Source of the DNA: JAHEEL01 sp963700375
Lineage (GTDB): Bacteria; Actinomycetota; Acidimicrobiia; Spongiisociales; UBA5794
Direction of reading: 5' to 3'
NCBI GenBank assembly: GCA_963700375.1
Contig: CAVOXF010000006.1
Location: 186,001-250,000, forward strand
DNA: 64,000 nucleotides
Both the position numbers and the translations under genes were made by a program. Positions within the stretch are counted from its first letter, which is position 1; every line of letters begins with the position of its first letter. Below, piece after piece: positions 25,392 through 33,898 of this stretch. The notes beneath the pieces are model-generated. The model ran no database searches. It was not told where the DNA came from and saw only the letters and a list, made by a program, of their open reading frames with translations.

Positions 25392-26509
25392 GAGACGGCC
25401 CCCTGCTCGAACAGCCTTCCACACTCTTCCGGCGAGAATCCGAACTCGGCGAGGATTCCCGCTGAGTCGGCCCCCGGTTCGTGCGCCGGTTCGAGGACCG
25501 GCCCGGGGTCAGAACCGACGTGTGGTGTCGGCTTCGGAAGCCGATGGTTGACCGGGCCGACGAACGCACCGCGATCGGCGTTCTGGGGATGGTCAGGCGC
25601 CTCGCTCATGGAAAGCACCGGGGTCGTGCACGCATCGGTTCCTTCAAAGATCTCAGCCCATTCATCTCGAGTGCGTGTCGCAAAGACCGACGCGAGGGCC
25701 GCTCGGAGTTCCGGCCAGCGCGGCTGGTCGTACTGTCCGGGCAGGTCCGCCGGGTCGAGACCCAGCCCCTGCAACAAAGCGGCGTAGAAGTGCGGCTCGA
25801 GGGCTCCGACGGCCATTGCCTTGCCGTCGAGTGTTGCATAGGTCGTGTAGCACGGAGCAGCTCCGTCGAGCAGGTTGGCGTCCCTGCGGTCCTGCCAAAG
25901 GCCGAGCACGGCCATCTCGTAGAAAGGGCCCATCAATGCGGTCGCACCATCGACGATCGCGGAATGGACCACGGTACCGCCGGACCGATCACGATCGTGC
26001 AGGGCGGCGAGCACACCGGCGACGAGGAACAGGGCTCCGCCGCCGTCCCCGACGAGATTGAGGGGAGGCACGCTTCGCTCCTCACCACCGATCGCGTGAA
26101 GCGCTCCCGTGATCCCGATGAAGTTGATGTCGTGGCCGGCCATCGAGGCGTACGGCCCTTCCGAACCCCATCCGGTCATCCGCCCGTAGACCAACCGTGG
26201 ATTCGCTGCCAGGCACTCATCCGGTCCAAGCCCGAGGCGCTCCATCACCCCTGGTCGGAATCCCTCGAGCAAGATGTCCGAGCCGCGCACGATCCGTATC
26301 GCCACCGTCGCAGCCTCAGGGTGCTTCAGATCGAGGGCGATCGACCGCTTCCCCCGACCCAGGGCCCCGCCCATGGGATCGGGGATCGGAGGGCCACCCG
26401 GCCGGTCGATCCGAATGACGTTCGCCCCGAGACCGGCGAGGACCATACCTGCGAACGGTGCCGGACCAAGGCCGGCGAATTCGACCACGGTCACGTCGGT
26501 GAGTGACAT
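25388..26509 (-). CDS. CaiB/BaiF-family (type III) CoA transferase, alpha-methylacyl-CoA racemase-like
   Basis: 373 residues. The N terminus VVEFAGLGPAPFAGMVLAGL, RIDRPGG and GKRSIALDLKHPEA are typical. The racemase active site is recognisable in GHDINFIGITGAL (catalytic His) and LNLVGDGGGALF (catalytic Asp), so 2-methylacyl-CoA epimerisation in branched-chain fatty-acid breakdown is the best guess; other type III transferases keep the fold without the His. GTGKAMAVGALEPHF-type C-lobe motif is present as DGKAMAVGALEPHFY. A TAGCCT box lies 7 nt before the ATG. Confidence 0.88.
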   Translation of the reverse strand: MSLTDVTVVEFAGLGPAPFAGMVLAGLGANVIRIDRPGGPPIPDPMGGALGRGKRSIALDLKHPEAATVAIRIVRGSDILLEGFRPGVMERLGLGPDECLAANPRLVYGRMTGWGSEGPYASMAGHDINFIGITGALHAIGGEERSVPPLNLVGDGGGALFLVAGVLAALHDRDRSGGTVVHSAIVDGATALMGPFYEMAVLGLWQDRRDANLLDGAAPCYTTYATLDGKAMAVGALEPHFYAALLQGLGLDPADLPGQYDQPRWPELRAALASVFATRTRDEWAEIFEGTDACTTPVLSMSEAPDHPQNADRGAFVGPVNHRLPKPTPHVGSDPGPVLEPAHEPGADSAGILAEFGFSPEECGRLFEQGAVS

Positions 26510-26516
26510 GCGGTCG

Positions 26517-26522
26517 AGGCTA
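26517..26522 (-). promoter_or_regulatory. Probable -10 box of leaderless CoA racemase/transferase transcript
   Basis: TAGCCT on the minus strand, 7 nt before the ATG at 26509. Confidence 0.4.
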
Positions 26523-26550
26523 GACGATCAGATGTTCGTCGTGGCCTGGC

Positions 26551-27123
26551 CTAGCCGAGAGCCTGTTCGAGGCAGACGTGCGTGTATGGAGTGAACCGCC
26601 CGTCGACATCGATGCCGCAGTCTTCCTGGAGCGCCTCGACGGCCTTGACCGTTCCAGGCCCGTAGTCGCCGTCGGCGGGACCGGGATAGAGCTCCAACTC
26701 CATCAGGTCCTCCTGGATGACCTTGACGGCTTCCGAATCGGCCTCGATGGCATCGGCAAGCGCCCCATACGTCTCCGGCCCGTAGGCCCCATCCGCCGTG
26801 ATTCCGGCGTCGGTCTGAAATGCGGTGAGCGCTTCGACGGTCATGGGCCCGAGGATCCCGTCCGCAGCACCCTCGAGGTACCCGAGCGCCGTGAGTTCTT
26901 GCTGAATCACCTGCGTGAGCAACGTCGCTCCGCCATACGGAGAGGTCGTCGTCGTTGTCGAACTCGTGGTTGTCTCGGCAGGCAACGTCGTGGACGTCGT
27001 GGACGTCGTATCCGTCGGAAACGTTGTCGACGTTGTGGTCGTCGTGTCGTCGCTGCTCGATCCACACGCAGACAGGACCAGTGCCAATACCGCTACGACG
27101 GCCATGCCTCGTCGGACGTTCAT
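26551..27123 (-). CDS. Peptidoglycan-binding lipoprotein with two PG_binding_1 domains
   Basis: 190 residues. Signal peptide with lipobox LVLSAC (Cys near residue 20), then a Ser/Thr-only linker of about 45 residues coded by repeated GTC/GTT-type triplets on the opposite strand, then two PG_binding_1 repeats: IQQELTALGYLEGAADGILG ... TVEALTAFQ and LMELELYPGPADGDYGPGT ... AVEALQ. The protein should be lipid-anchored outside the membrane and bind cell wall. AGGGG precedes the ATG at 27123; the extension to 27291 overlaps the divergent promoter region and is rejected. Confidence 0.9.
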   Translation of the reverse strand: MNVRRGMAVVAVLALVLSACGSSSDDTTTTTSTTFPTDTTSTTSTTLPAETTTSSTTTTTSPYGGATLLTQVIQQELTALGYLEGAADGILGPMTVEALTAFQTDAGITADGAYGPETYGALADAIEADSEAVKVIQEDLMELELYPGPADGDYGPGTVKAVEALQEDCGIDVDGRFTPYTHVCLEQALG

Positions 27124-27270
27124 CGGGTTGCCCCTTTCACCGATGCCACACGTATGTGGTGACGAGGGTACACGCCGCGACCCCTGGCGCGCACATCGGA
27201 TTCGCACGGGTGGGTCGCACCCGCGCCGGAAAGGAGCGACCCGGCGTGCCTGCACACCGCCGACTGCCCC

Positions 27271-27276
27271 TACCCT
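27271..27276 (+). promoter_or_regulatory. Probable -10 box of leaderless MFS transcript
   Basis: TACCCT lies 8 nt before the ATG at 27285. Confidence 0.35.
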
Positions 27277-27284
27277 CGTACTCG

Positions 27285-28718
27285 ATGGCAAACATCACCG
27301 GAGCCCCACCCGAAGGCGTCGACTACGGCCGCAAGTGGTACGTATTGGTGGCAATTGCCATGGCGATCTTCCTCGGGACCATCGACGGCAGCATCGTCAA
27401 CGTTGCGCTCCCGACGCTCGTGGAGGAGTTCGACACCAGCTTCAACGTCGCTCAGTGGGTGGTCCTCGCCTACCTCTTGACTCAGGCGACGCTCACGCTC
27501 GGGTTCGGCCGCCTCGGAGACATGATCGGCAAGAAGCCGATCTTCACCACCGGATTCATGGTCTTCACAATCGGTTCGGTGCTTGCCGGAATCTCGCCGA
27601 CGATCGGCTTCCTCATCGGCGCACGCATCGTCCAGGCGCTCGGTGCCGCGATGATCTTCGCCCTCGGGTTCGCCATCACGACCGAGGCGTTCCCTCCGTC
27701 CGAGCGGGGGAAGGCACTCGGGATCAACGGAACCACCGTCTCGCTCGGGATCATGGCCGGTCCGATCATTGGCGGCATGATCCTCGAGGCGACCGACTGG
27801 CGATGGATATTCTTCGTGAACCTGCCAATCGGCATCATCGGCACGATCACGGCCATCAAGTTCGTCCCGAACACCAAGCCCAGAGGAAAGCAGCGGTTCG
27901 ATTTCGCCGGGGCCGGGACCTTCTTCGTGGCGCTCCTATCGCTGCTGCTCGCCCTGACGATGGGCCAGAACCTCGGCTTCTCGGATCCGGTGATTCTCGG
28001 GGCGTTCGCCGTCTCGGGCATTTCGTTCGTCGCATTCGTCATCATCGAACGACGGGTCCCGGATCCGATGCTGAATCTGAGCCTCTTCCAGAGCAGGGAC
28101 CTGACCGTGAATCTCGTCACCGGGTTCGTCGGGTTCTTCGCCCTGTCCGGGTTGCTGCTCCTCGTACCGTTCTACCTGACCGATGTGATGGGACTCTCGC
28201 CGAGCGAGATCGGACTCGTTCTCGGGGCGGTTCCGATCACGATGGGCATCGTGGCGCCCTTGTCTGGAACGCTCTCGGACCGGGTTGGCTCCCGGCCGGT
28301 GACGGTCGCCGGCCTCGCATTGATGACGGCCGCGTACGTGATCGCGGCGTTCTGGTTCGAGGGTGCAACAACGTCGCTGATGGTCATCCTCGTCGGACTG
28401 ATCATCGGCCTCGGCATGGGGATCTTCCAGTCACCGAACAACTCGGCGATCCTCGGCTCCGTCCCTCCCTCGCAGCTGGGTGTCACGTCGGGGATGCTGA
28501 CCATCAACCGGACGACCGCAAGCGTCACCGGGATCGCTGTGCTGGGGACGCTGTGGGCGGCCCGAACGGCCGTGTACGGCGGTGTTGGCGACGCGGCGGA
28601 TGCGCCGGCAGCCGCTCAAGCCGCTGGACTGGCGGACACCATGACCGTCGCTGCAGTTCTCCTGGGACTGGCGCTCGCTCTCGGCCTGTGGGCGTGGAAG
28701 AGCACAGGCCGTTCGTAG
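27285..28718 (+). CDS. MFS transporter, DHA2 (14-TM) drug-exporter type
   Basis: 477 residues with about 14 membrane helices. Motif D1-like LGTIDGSIVNVALPTL in helix 1, motif A GRLGDMIGKKP in loop 2-3 and motif C-like GIMAGPIIGGMI in helix 5 place it in the EmrB/QacA-type drug:proton antiporters. WRWIFFVNLPIG is the typical DHA2 stretch. The substrate is unknown. The gene is divergent from the lipoprotein and converges on the nucleoside hydrolase. Confidence 0.93.
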   Translation: MANITGAPPEGVDYGRKWYVLVAIAMAIFLGTIDGSIVNVALPTLVEEFDTSFNVAQWVVLAYLLTQATLTLGFGRLGDMIGKKPIFTTGFMVFTIGSVLAGISPTIGFLIGARIVQALGAAMIFALGFAITTEAFPPSERGKALGINGTTVSLGIMAGPIIGGMILEATDWRWIFFVNLPIGIIGTITAIKFVPNTKPRGKQRFDFAGAGTFFVALLSLLLALTMGQNLGFSDPVILGAFAVSGISFVAFVIIERRVPDPMLNLSLFQSRDLTVNLVTGFVGFFALSGLLLLVPFYLTDVMGLSPSEIGLVLGAVPITMGIVAPLSGTLSDRVGSRPVTVAGLALMTAAYVIAAFWFEGATTSLMVILVGLIIGLGMGIFQSPNNSAILGSVPPSQLGVTSGMLTINRTTASVTGIAVLGTLWAARTAVYGGVGDAADAPAAAQAAGLADTMTVAAVLLGLALALGLWAWKSTGRS

Positions 28719-28737
28719 CGCTGGATGATCAACGGCG

Positions 28738-29673
28738 TCAGAGTCGGGCGATGTGCTCAACGACGAGATCGACAAACCCCTGTCGATCGAGGTCATACAT
28801 CACCATCGCATTCGGCAACGCTCCGGTCACACCCCACCAGTCGACGACCGTCTGCCCGATCGTGAGCTCGGAGTCGGTCTCCACTTCGACGCGGCACGCC
28901 TTCCCCGAGAACAACGACGGCTCGATGAGATAGGCCACCACACACGGGTCGTGCAAAGGGCCCCCCGGGATGCCGTACTTCTCCACGTCGTGGCGCTCGT
29001 AGAAGTCGAGCATGCCGGCCACCGCGTCGCTGACCGGCGTGCCGATAGCACGGATCCGGTCGAGGTCCTCGGGAAGGACGAGCGCCTTGTGGGTCACATC
29101 GAGCGGGAACATCGTGATCGGTGCTCCGCTCCCGAACACAATGGCCGCTGCATCCGGATCGACGTAGATATTGAACTCGGCAACCGGAGTTGTGTTCCCG
29201 CCTTGGAAGAATCCGCCCCCCATCAGCGCGATCTCGCGAATCTTCGGGATGATCGTGGGCTCGCGAGCGATCGCGGATGCGATGTTCGTCAAGGGTCCAA
29301 TCGGGCAGAGCGTGATCCCTTCGTCCCCGGCCGCAAGACACGATTCGATGATGAAGTCGACCGCCTCCTTGCCGTCCGGCGTCGTCACCGGTGGCGGCAG
29401 ATCAGCCCCGTCGATGCCGGTGGGACCATGAACGTACTCAGCCGTGTAGAGCTCACGTTCGAGAGGCTGCTCCGCCCCAGCAAAGACCCGGACGTCGATG
29501 CGGCCGACGAGTTCACAGAGCTTCAGGGCATTCGTCGTGACCAGCGGCTGGGGAACGTTGCCTGCGACGGTTGTGATGCCAACCACGTCGAGTTCCGATG
29601 CGGCAAGGGCCACCAGAATCGCGACCGCGTCATCCTGGCCGGGGTCGGTATCGATGATGATCGGGCGCGCCAT
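28738..29673 (-). CDS. Nucleoside hydrolase (inosine/uridine-preferring type)
   Basis: Cleaves the N-glycosidic bond of ribonucleosides, releasing ribose and base. 311 residues. The calcium-binding N-terminal motif IIIDTDPGQDDAVAIL is intact, GPLTNIA and LMGGGFFQGGNTTPVAEFNI are typical, and the distal HDPCVVAYLI holds the second Asp ligand. It is the last gene of a four-gene operon, 12 nt after ribokinase, giving a direct nucleoside to ribose to ribose-5-phosphate route. Confidence 0.94.
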   Translation of the reverse strand: MARPIIIDTDPGQDDAVAILVALAASELDVVGITTVAGNVPQPLVTTNALKLCELVGRIDVRVFAGAEQPLERELYTAEYVHGPTGIDGADLPPPVTTPDGKEAVDFIIESCLAAGDEGITLCPIGPLTNIASAIAREPTIIPKIREIALMGGGFFQGGNTTPVAEFNIYVDPDAAAIVFGSGAPITMFPLDVTHKALVLPEDLDRIRAIGTPVSDAVAGMLDFYERHDVEKYGIPGGPLHDPCVVAYLIEPSLFSGKACRVEVETDSELTIGQTVVDWWGVTGALPNAMVMYDLDRQGFVDLVVEHIARL

Positions 29674-29685
29674 GACGCGGTGAGC

Positions 29686-30579
29686 CTACTCAGCACCGGC
29701 AGCGCGTTGCGACCCGAGCACGCCCTCGAGTTCGGCGTTGGTTGGCATCCCGGAACGCGCACCGATCGCGGTGACCGCGAGAGAGCCGGCCACAACCGCA
29801 CGCCGTACCGAGGCTTCGAGGCTGAGACCCTTGTCGAGGCCGGAGGCGAGCGCGCCGCAGAATGTATCGCCCGCCCCGGTCGTGTCGACGGGTGTGACCG
29901 GAGGCGAAGGGAACGACTCGTCGCTCTCTGCCCGCACGACCCGTGCGCCGTCGGGTCCGAGCGTCACGACGGTGACCGGTACCGGCAGACTCCTGGCCGA
30001 CTCGGGGTCGTCAGATCCGGTGAGGGTTTCGAGTTCGCCGCGGTTGACAACAAGCACATCGATCGCCTTCAGAAGATCATTCGGCAGCGTCGCTGCGGGC
30101 GCGGCGTTGAGGATGACGATCCCTGCGGCGGTCCGGGCGGCGGCAGTCACGGCCTCGAGAGGGATCTCGAGTTGCAACAACGTGACCGTTGCCGCCATGA
30201 GCACCGCTGCTGCGCCTTCCACGTCATCGGCGGTAACCCGCCCGTTGGCTCCGGGGCTGACGACGATCGAGTTCTCGCCGGCGTCATCGACCGTGATGAT
30301 GGCCAACCCGCTCGGCGCCACCTCGTCCACGGCAACGTGAGCGGCATCCACACCCTCACGGGCGAGCTCGGTCGCCAGCGAGGTGCCCGCTTCATCAGCG
30401 CCGACGCGGCCGACAAACACGACATCGCTACCGAGGCGAGCCGCCGCTACGGCCTGGTTCGCACCCTTCCCTCCCGGCATGGTCTCGTGGCCTGATCCGA
30501 GCACGGTCTCGCCTGGCGCCGGATGGTGCTCCACCCGCGCAACCAGGTCGCGATTCACTGATCCCACCACGGCGATCAT
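29686..30579 (-). CDS. rbsK: Ribokinase
   Basis: PfkB-family sugar kinase making ribose-5-phosphate; 297 residues. VVGSVNRDLVARV and PGGKGANQAVAAARLG (N-terminal substrate lid signature) and DTTGAGDTFCGAL (C-terminal PfkB signature with catalytic Asp) are present. GGAGGAG precedes the ATG, which overlaps the stop of the upstream sugar dehydrogenase by 4 nt. The specific sugar could be ribose or deoxyribose; coupling with a nucleoside hydrolase favours ribose. Confidence 0.92.
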   Translation of the reverse strand: MIAVVGSVNRDLVARVEHHPAPGETVLGSGHETMPGGKGANQAVAAARLGSDVVFVGRVGADEAGTSLATELAREGVDAAHVAVDEVAPSGLAIITVDDAGENSIVVSPGANGRVTADDVEGAAAVLMAATVTLLQLEIPLEAVTAAARTAAGIVILNAAPAATLPNDLLKAIDVLVVNRGELETLTGSDDPESARSLPVPVTVVTLGPDGARVVRAESDESFPSPPVTPVDTTGAGDTFCGALASGLDKGLSLEASVRRAVVAGSLAVTAIGARSGMPTNAELEGVLGSQRAAGAE

Positions 30580-31799
30580 CCGGACTCCTCCACGATTCGA
30601 TACACGGTGCCTACCGTTGAGACAACATAGATCTCTCCGGCGGCGTCACGGCCGAACGATGACACCTGATCGACGGTTCCGGTCCCCTCGGTCCAGTCAT
30701 GGACCGTACCATCGGGTGCGATCGATCGGATGAACCCCGTGCAGTAGTCCGAGAAGAAGTAGTGGCCGTCGAGTTGTGGAATCGCGGCGCCCCGGTACAC
30801 GTAGCCGCCGGTCACGGAGCAGCCTTCGTCATGCCCGTACTCATGAATCGGAAACGCGAAGCCATCCTCGTTGCACGGACCGTCGAAGCAGTTCGAGCCC
30901 TCGTAGATCGGCCACCCGAAGTTGAGTGTTCGGTCATCCACCGATGCCACGTCGATCTCCTCGATGTCGCCCTGTCCGACGTCCCCGATCCAGATACGGT
31001 CTCCATCGAACGAGAATCGCCACGGGTTGCGCAGACCGATGCCCCAGATCTCCGGTGCGGTGAATCCGAGGCCCTCGACGACGCCATACGGATCGAGATC
31101 GGGACCGACGCGAATCCGAAGCATGGCGCCGAGCAGCGTGTCGTCTCGCTGACCGTTTCCGTACTGATCGTTGGATCCGCCGCCGTCGCCGGTGCCGATC
31201 CAAAGATCACCTTCTGGTCCGAAGGCGATCATCCCACCGTTGTGGTTCCCGGCAGGTTGAGGGATCTCGAGGATCACCCGTTCCGATCCGGCATCGGCCG
31301 ACGATCCGTTGAACGTGAACTCGGAGACGAATGTTGCTCCATCGCTCCCGGTGTAGTCGACGTAGAACACCTCGGGATGCTGCGGGTGGAATGCGAGCCC
31401 GAGAAGGCCCTGCTCCCCCTGAAAGGTCACCCGATCCCGGAGATCGAGGAAGACCTCGGGAGCGGCTTCTCCCGCCACGACCCAGATGCGGCCGGGCTGG
31501 TCCACGATGTAGGAGGCACCGTCGTTCGTCGTATAGAACACCGGCTGCTCGAATCCGTCGGCAACATATTGGAGCGACAACGTCGTATCCGCCACCGGCC
31601 GCGTCGTAGCAGTCGACTCCGGTGCGGTCATCGCGGTCGGCTCGGTGCTTGCCGTCCCCGGTGCCGTCGTCGTTGATCCTGCTGCGGTGGTCGGAGCGGC
31701 CGTGGATTCGACGGGCGCAACGCTTCTCGGTACCGGTTCCGCCGAACATGCCGAAGCCGTCAATACCACAACGGCCATGAGGAGCAATCGGATCCGCAT
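30576..31799 (-). CDS. Glucose/sorbosone dehydrogenase-type lipoprotein (PQQ-dependent family)
   Basis: 407 residues. Lipoprotein signal (LTASAC, Cys near 18), a Thr/Ala-rich linker to about residue 70, then a six-bladed propeller of the GSDH family: GLLGLAFHPQHP, NHNGGMIAFGPEGDLWIGTGDGG, GLRNPWRFSFDGDR and WIGDVGQGDIEEID. These match soluble aldose dehydrogenases that use PQQ; Cys pairs near the C terminus may be disulfides. It acts outside the membrane. The ATG at 31799 begins 1 nt after the stop of the transporter gene upstream. Confidence 0.92.
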   Translation of the reverse strand: MRIRLLLMAVVVLTASACSAEPVPRSVAPVESTAAPTTAAGSTTTAPGTASTEPTAMTAPESTATTRPVADTTLSLQYVADGFEQPVFYTTNDGASYIVDQPGRIWVVAGEAAPEVFLDLRDRVTFQGEQGLLGLAFHPQHPEVFYVDYTGSDGATFVSEFTFNGSSADAGSERVILEIPQPAGNHNGGMIAFGPEGDLWIGTGDGGGSNDQYGNGQRDDTLLGAMLRIRVGPDLDPYGVVEGLGFTAPEIWGIGLRNPWRFSFDGDRIWIGDVGQGDIEEIDVASVDDRTLNFGWPIYEGSNCFDGPCNEDGFAFPIHEYGHDEGCSVTGGYVYRGAAIPQLDGHYFFSDYCTGFIRSIAPDGTVHDWTEGTGTVDQVSSFGRDAAGEIYVVSTVGTVYRIVEESG

Positions 31800-31800
31800 G

Positions 31801-33768
31801 TCAGTCTGCCTCCACAATGCCGGCCGCCTCCGCCTCGGCGTCGGCCTCGCGGGCGACCCGACGCCCCTCGGTCTCATCGACGCGTGTCAGCAGGTAGATG
31901 CCGAGGACGAAGAACACGATCAGGCCCAATACGGCAGGCCGCGATGATCCAAAGACGGCGACAGCCGCGGTGAACAGCAGTGGTCCGACGATCGCGGAGA
32001 ACTTCGACATGACCGAGAAGAACCCGAAGAACTCACCGGACAGAGCCTTCGGTGACATCGATGCGTAGAGGCTCCGGCTCAGGGCCTGCGAGCCGCCCTG
32101 CACGACCGCCACCATGAACGCCAGGAACCAGAACTCGATGACGCTATCGAGCACATAGCCCCACACCGCGATCGCCGCGTACACGACCAACGCGAGCATG
32201 ATCGTTCGCTTCGTAGTCATCTGGGAGGCAAAGCCGCCGAAGAGCGGCTTGCCGAGCACCGCCGCGATCGCCAACCCGACAATCTCGACGATGAACAACA
32301 GCCCGAGGATCGAGAGGAGGTCGCTCGAGCGAGTCGGCGGCAACACGGTCGCCTCGCCGACCGCGATCACGGTCCCCGAAGAAGCCCCGTTCGCGGCGTC
32401 GGTGTTTACGACCTCGAGGAGGTGTTCGCCTGCTTCTACGGCAGAGATCTCGATATCGACGCCATCGTGAACGGCAGCGTTGTACCCGTCGATCACCACC
32501 GCTTCGTCGTCCTCGATTACCGACACGCCATCGATCAGCACCGCCCACTCCGACCGGTCGGGACCCTCGCTGTAGTGGAGGCGGACTCCGGTTCCATTGT
32601 AGGCCAGCGAGTACACGGCGCCCGGATCGCGAGCAACGGCATAGCCGCCGTGAACCTCCCACGCACCTTCGAGCCCCACACCCGGGGCGTCGATCGGGTA
32701 GTCGCCCTCACCAACCGCCGTTGCCGTCGTCTCATATGACGGGGGTCGGGTCCCCGTCACATCCGCGTCGAGAACGTAGCGGCCACCGATGCCGACCAGC
32801 GGCAACATCACGAGGTTCCAGACGACGAATGCCAGGTAGAACGCTCGCTTCGCTTCGAGCTTCGACGGAATCCTCCCGAACGCAATTGAGAAGGGGATTC
32901 CGACGAACTGAACGAGGAGGATGGCGGCGATGAGCTCGATCGATCCGAATCCGAGTTCGGCGCCGTAGATCACGGCCACGCCGATGATCGTCCCGATGCC
33001 GTCGTTGTAGATGAGGAAGGCGACCAGGTACTTCAGCAGCTCGCGATAGCTGCGGAGGTGGTGGAACGTGTCCCCGAGGCGCCTGAAGGTGATCGTCATG
33101 AGGCTGCCGCGTTCCTTGGCGACGGCGGCGGGCGGTTCGGGCACGCGGCGCAGGATCGGGATCGAAAACACGATCCACCAGATCCCGACCGACAGGAACG
33201 AAAGCCGCGTGCCGAGTGAATCCCCCAGCGCGAAGATCATGATGATGTTGATGGCGAGGAGGAGTCCGCCGCCCAGGTACCCCACGGCGTATCCCATCGA
33301 TGAGACCCGGTCGATGTCTTCGTCCCTCGCCACGTGCGGCAGCAGCGCGTCATAGAAGACGTTGCCTGAGGCGAAGCCGATCCGGGCGATGATGAATGCG
33401 AGCGAGGCAATGAGCCAGTCGCCGGTTCCCACAAACACGAGGAGCGAAACGCCGACCGCCCCAATGAGCACGGAGGCGGCGAGCATTCGTTTCTTCCCGC
33501 GCTTGAGGTCCGAGATCGTCCCGAGCACGGGAGCCAGCACCGCAACCACGATCAGTGAGATCGACAGCGTGGCCGTCCAATACGCCGTTGCCTGGGCGGC
33601 CGAGCCCAGCGTCCGGCCGGCAACCTGGCTGTAGTAGACGGGCAGAACGGCCGCGAGAATCGTGGTGGCGAAAGCCGAGTTCGCCCAGTCGTAGAGCGTC
33701 CACGCCCGGACCCGGGTGCGATACTCCTTGTCGGCAACCGCCCCGTATTCGCTGATCGTGTCGCTCAC
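31801..33768 (-). CDS. UMF1/Atg22-type MFS transporter with inserted exported beta-rich domain
   Basis: 655 residues, against about 420-480 for usual family members. The N half has RAWTLYDWANSAFATTI, the hallmark of UMF1/Atg22-like transporters, and helices up to about residue 327; the C half resumes at about 482 (LLSILGLLFIVEIVGLAI). Between them, residues 330-480 (32329-32781) form a soluble segment with AVYSLAYNGTGVRLHY, AVLIDGVSV and GEHLLEVVNTDA, a pattern seen in carbohydrate-binding-like beta sandwiches. It should sit in one extracytoplasmic loop. The GTG at 33768 with GGAGG 7 nt upstream was chosen; upstream in-frame sequence crosses the divergent gene. First gene of the nucleoside/sugar operon. 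Confidence 0.88.
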   Translation of the reverse strand: MSDTISEYGAVADKEYRTRVRAWTLYDWANSAFATTILAAVLPVYYSQVAGRTLGSAAQATAYWTATLSISLIVVAVLAPVLGTISDLKRGKKRMLAASVLIGAVGVSLLVFVGTGDWLIASLAFIIARIGFASGNVFYDALLPHVARDEDIDRVSSMGYAVGYLGGGLLLAINIIMIFALGDSLGTRLSFLSVGIWWIVFSIPILRRVPEPPAAVAKERGSLMTITFRRLGDTFHHLRSYRELLKYLVAFLIYNDGIGTIIGVAVIYGAELGFGSIELIAAILLVQFVGIPFSIAFGRIPSKLEAKRAFYLAFVVWNLVMLPLVGIGGRYVLDADVTGTRPPSYETTATAVGEGDYPIDAPGVGLEGAWEVHGGYAVARDPGAVYSLAYNGTGVRLHYSEGPDRSEWAVLIDGVSVIEDDEAVVIDGYNAAVHDGVDIEISAVEAGEHLLEVVNTDAANGASSGTVIAVGEATVLPPTRSSDLLSILGLLFIVEIVGLAIAAVLGKPLFGGFASQMTTKRTIMLALVVYAAIAVWGYVLDSVIEFWFLAFMVAVVQGGSQALSRSLYASMSPKALSGEFFGFFSVMSKFSAIVGPLLFTAAVAVFGSSRPAVLGLIVFFVLGIYLLTRVDETEGRRVAREADAEAEAAGIVEAD

Positions 33769-33886
33769 CTCCAGACCTCCCACTCGTCCCGGTTCGAGGC
33801 TAGCCGGACAACACCTTCGGCTGAAGGGATCGGTCTGGTCTCCGCTCCGGACCCACTCACCGGTCCGGCTCTCGATGTCGCGGTGA

Positions 33887-33892
33887 TAGCGT
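33887..33892 (+). promoter_or_regulatory. Probable -10 box of leaderless PLP-enzyme transcript
   Basis: TAGCGT lies 6 nt before the ATG at 33899. Confidence 0.35.
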
Positions 33893-33898
33893 TCGGGC

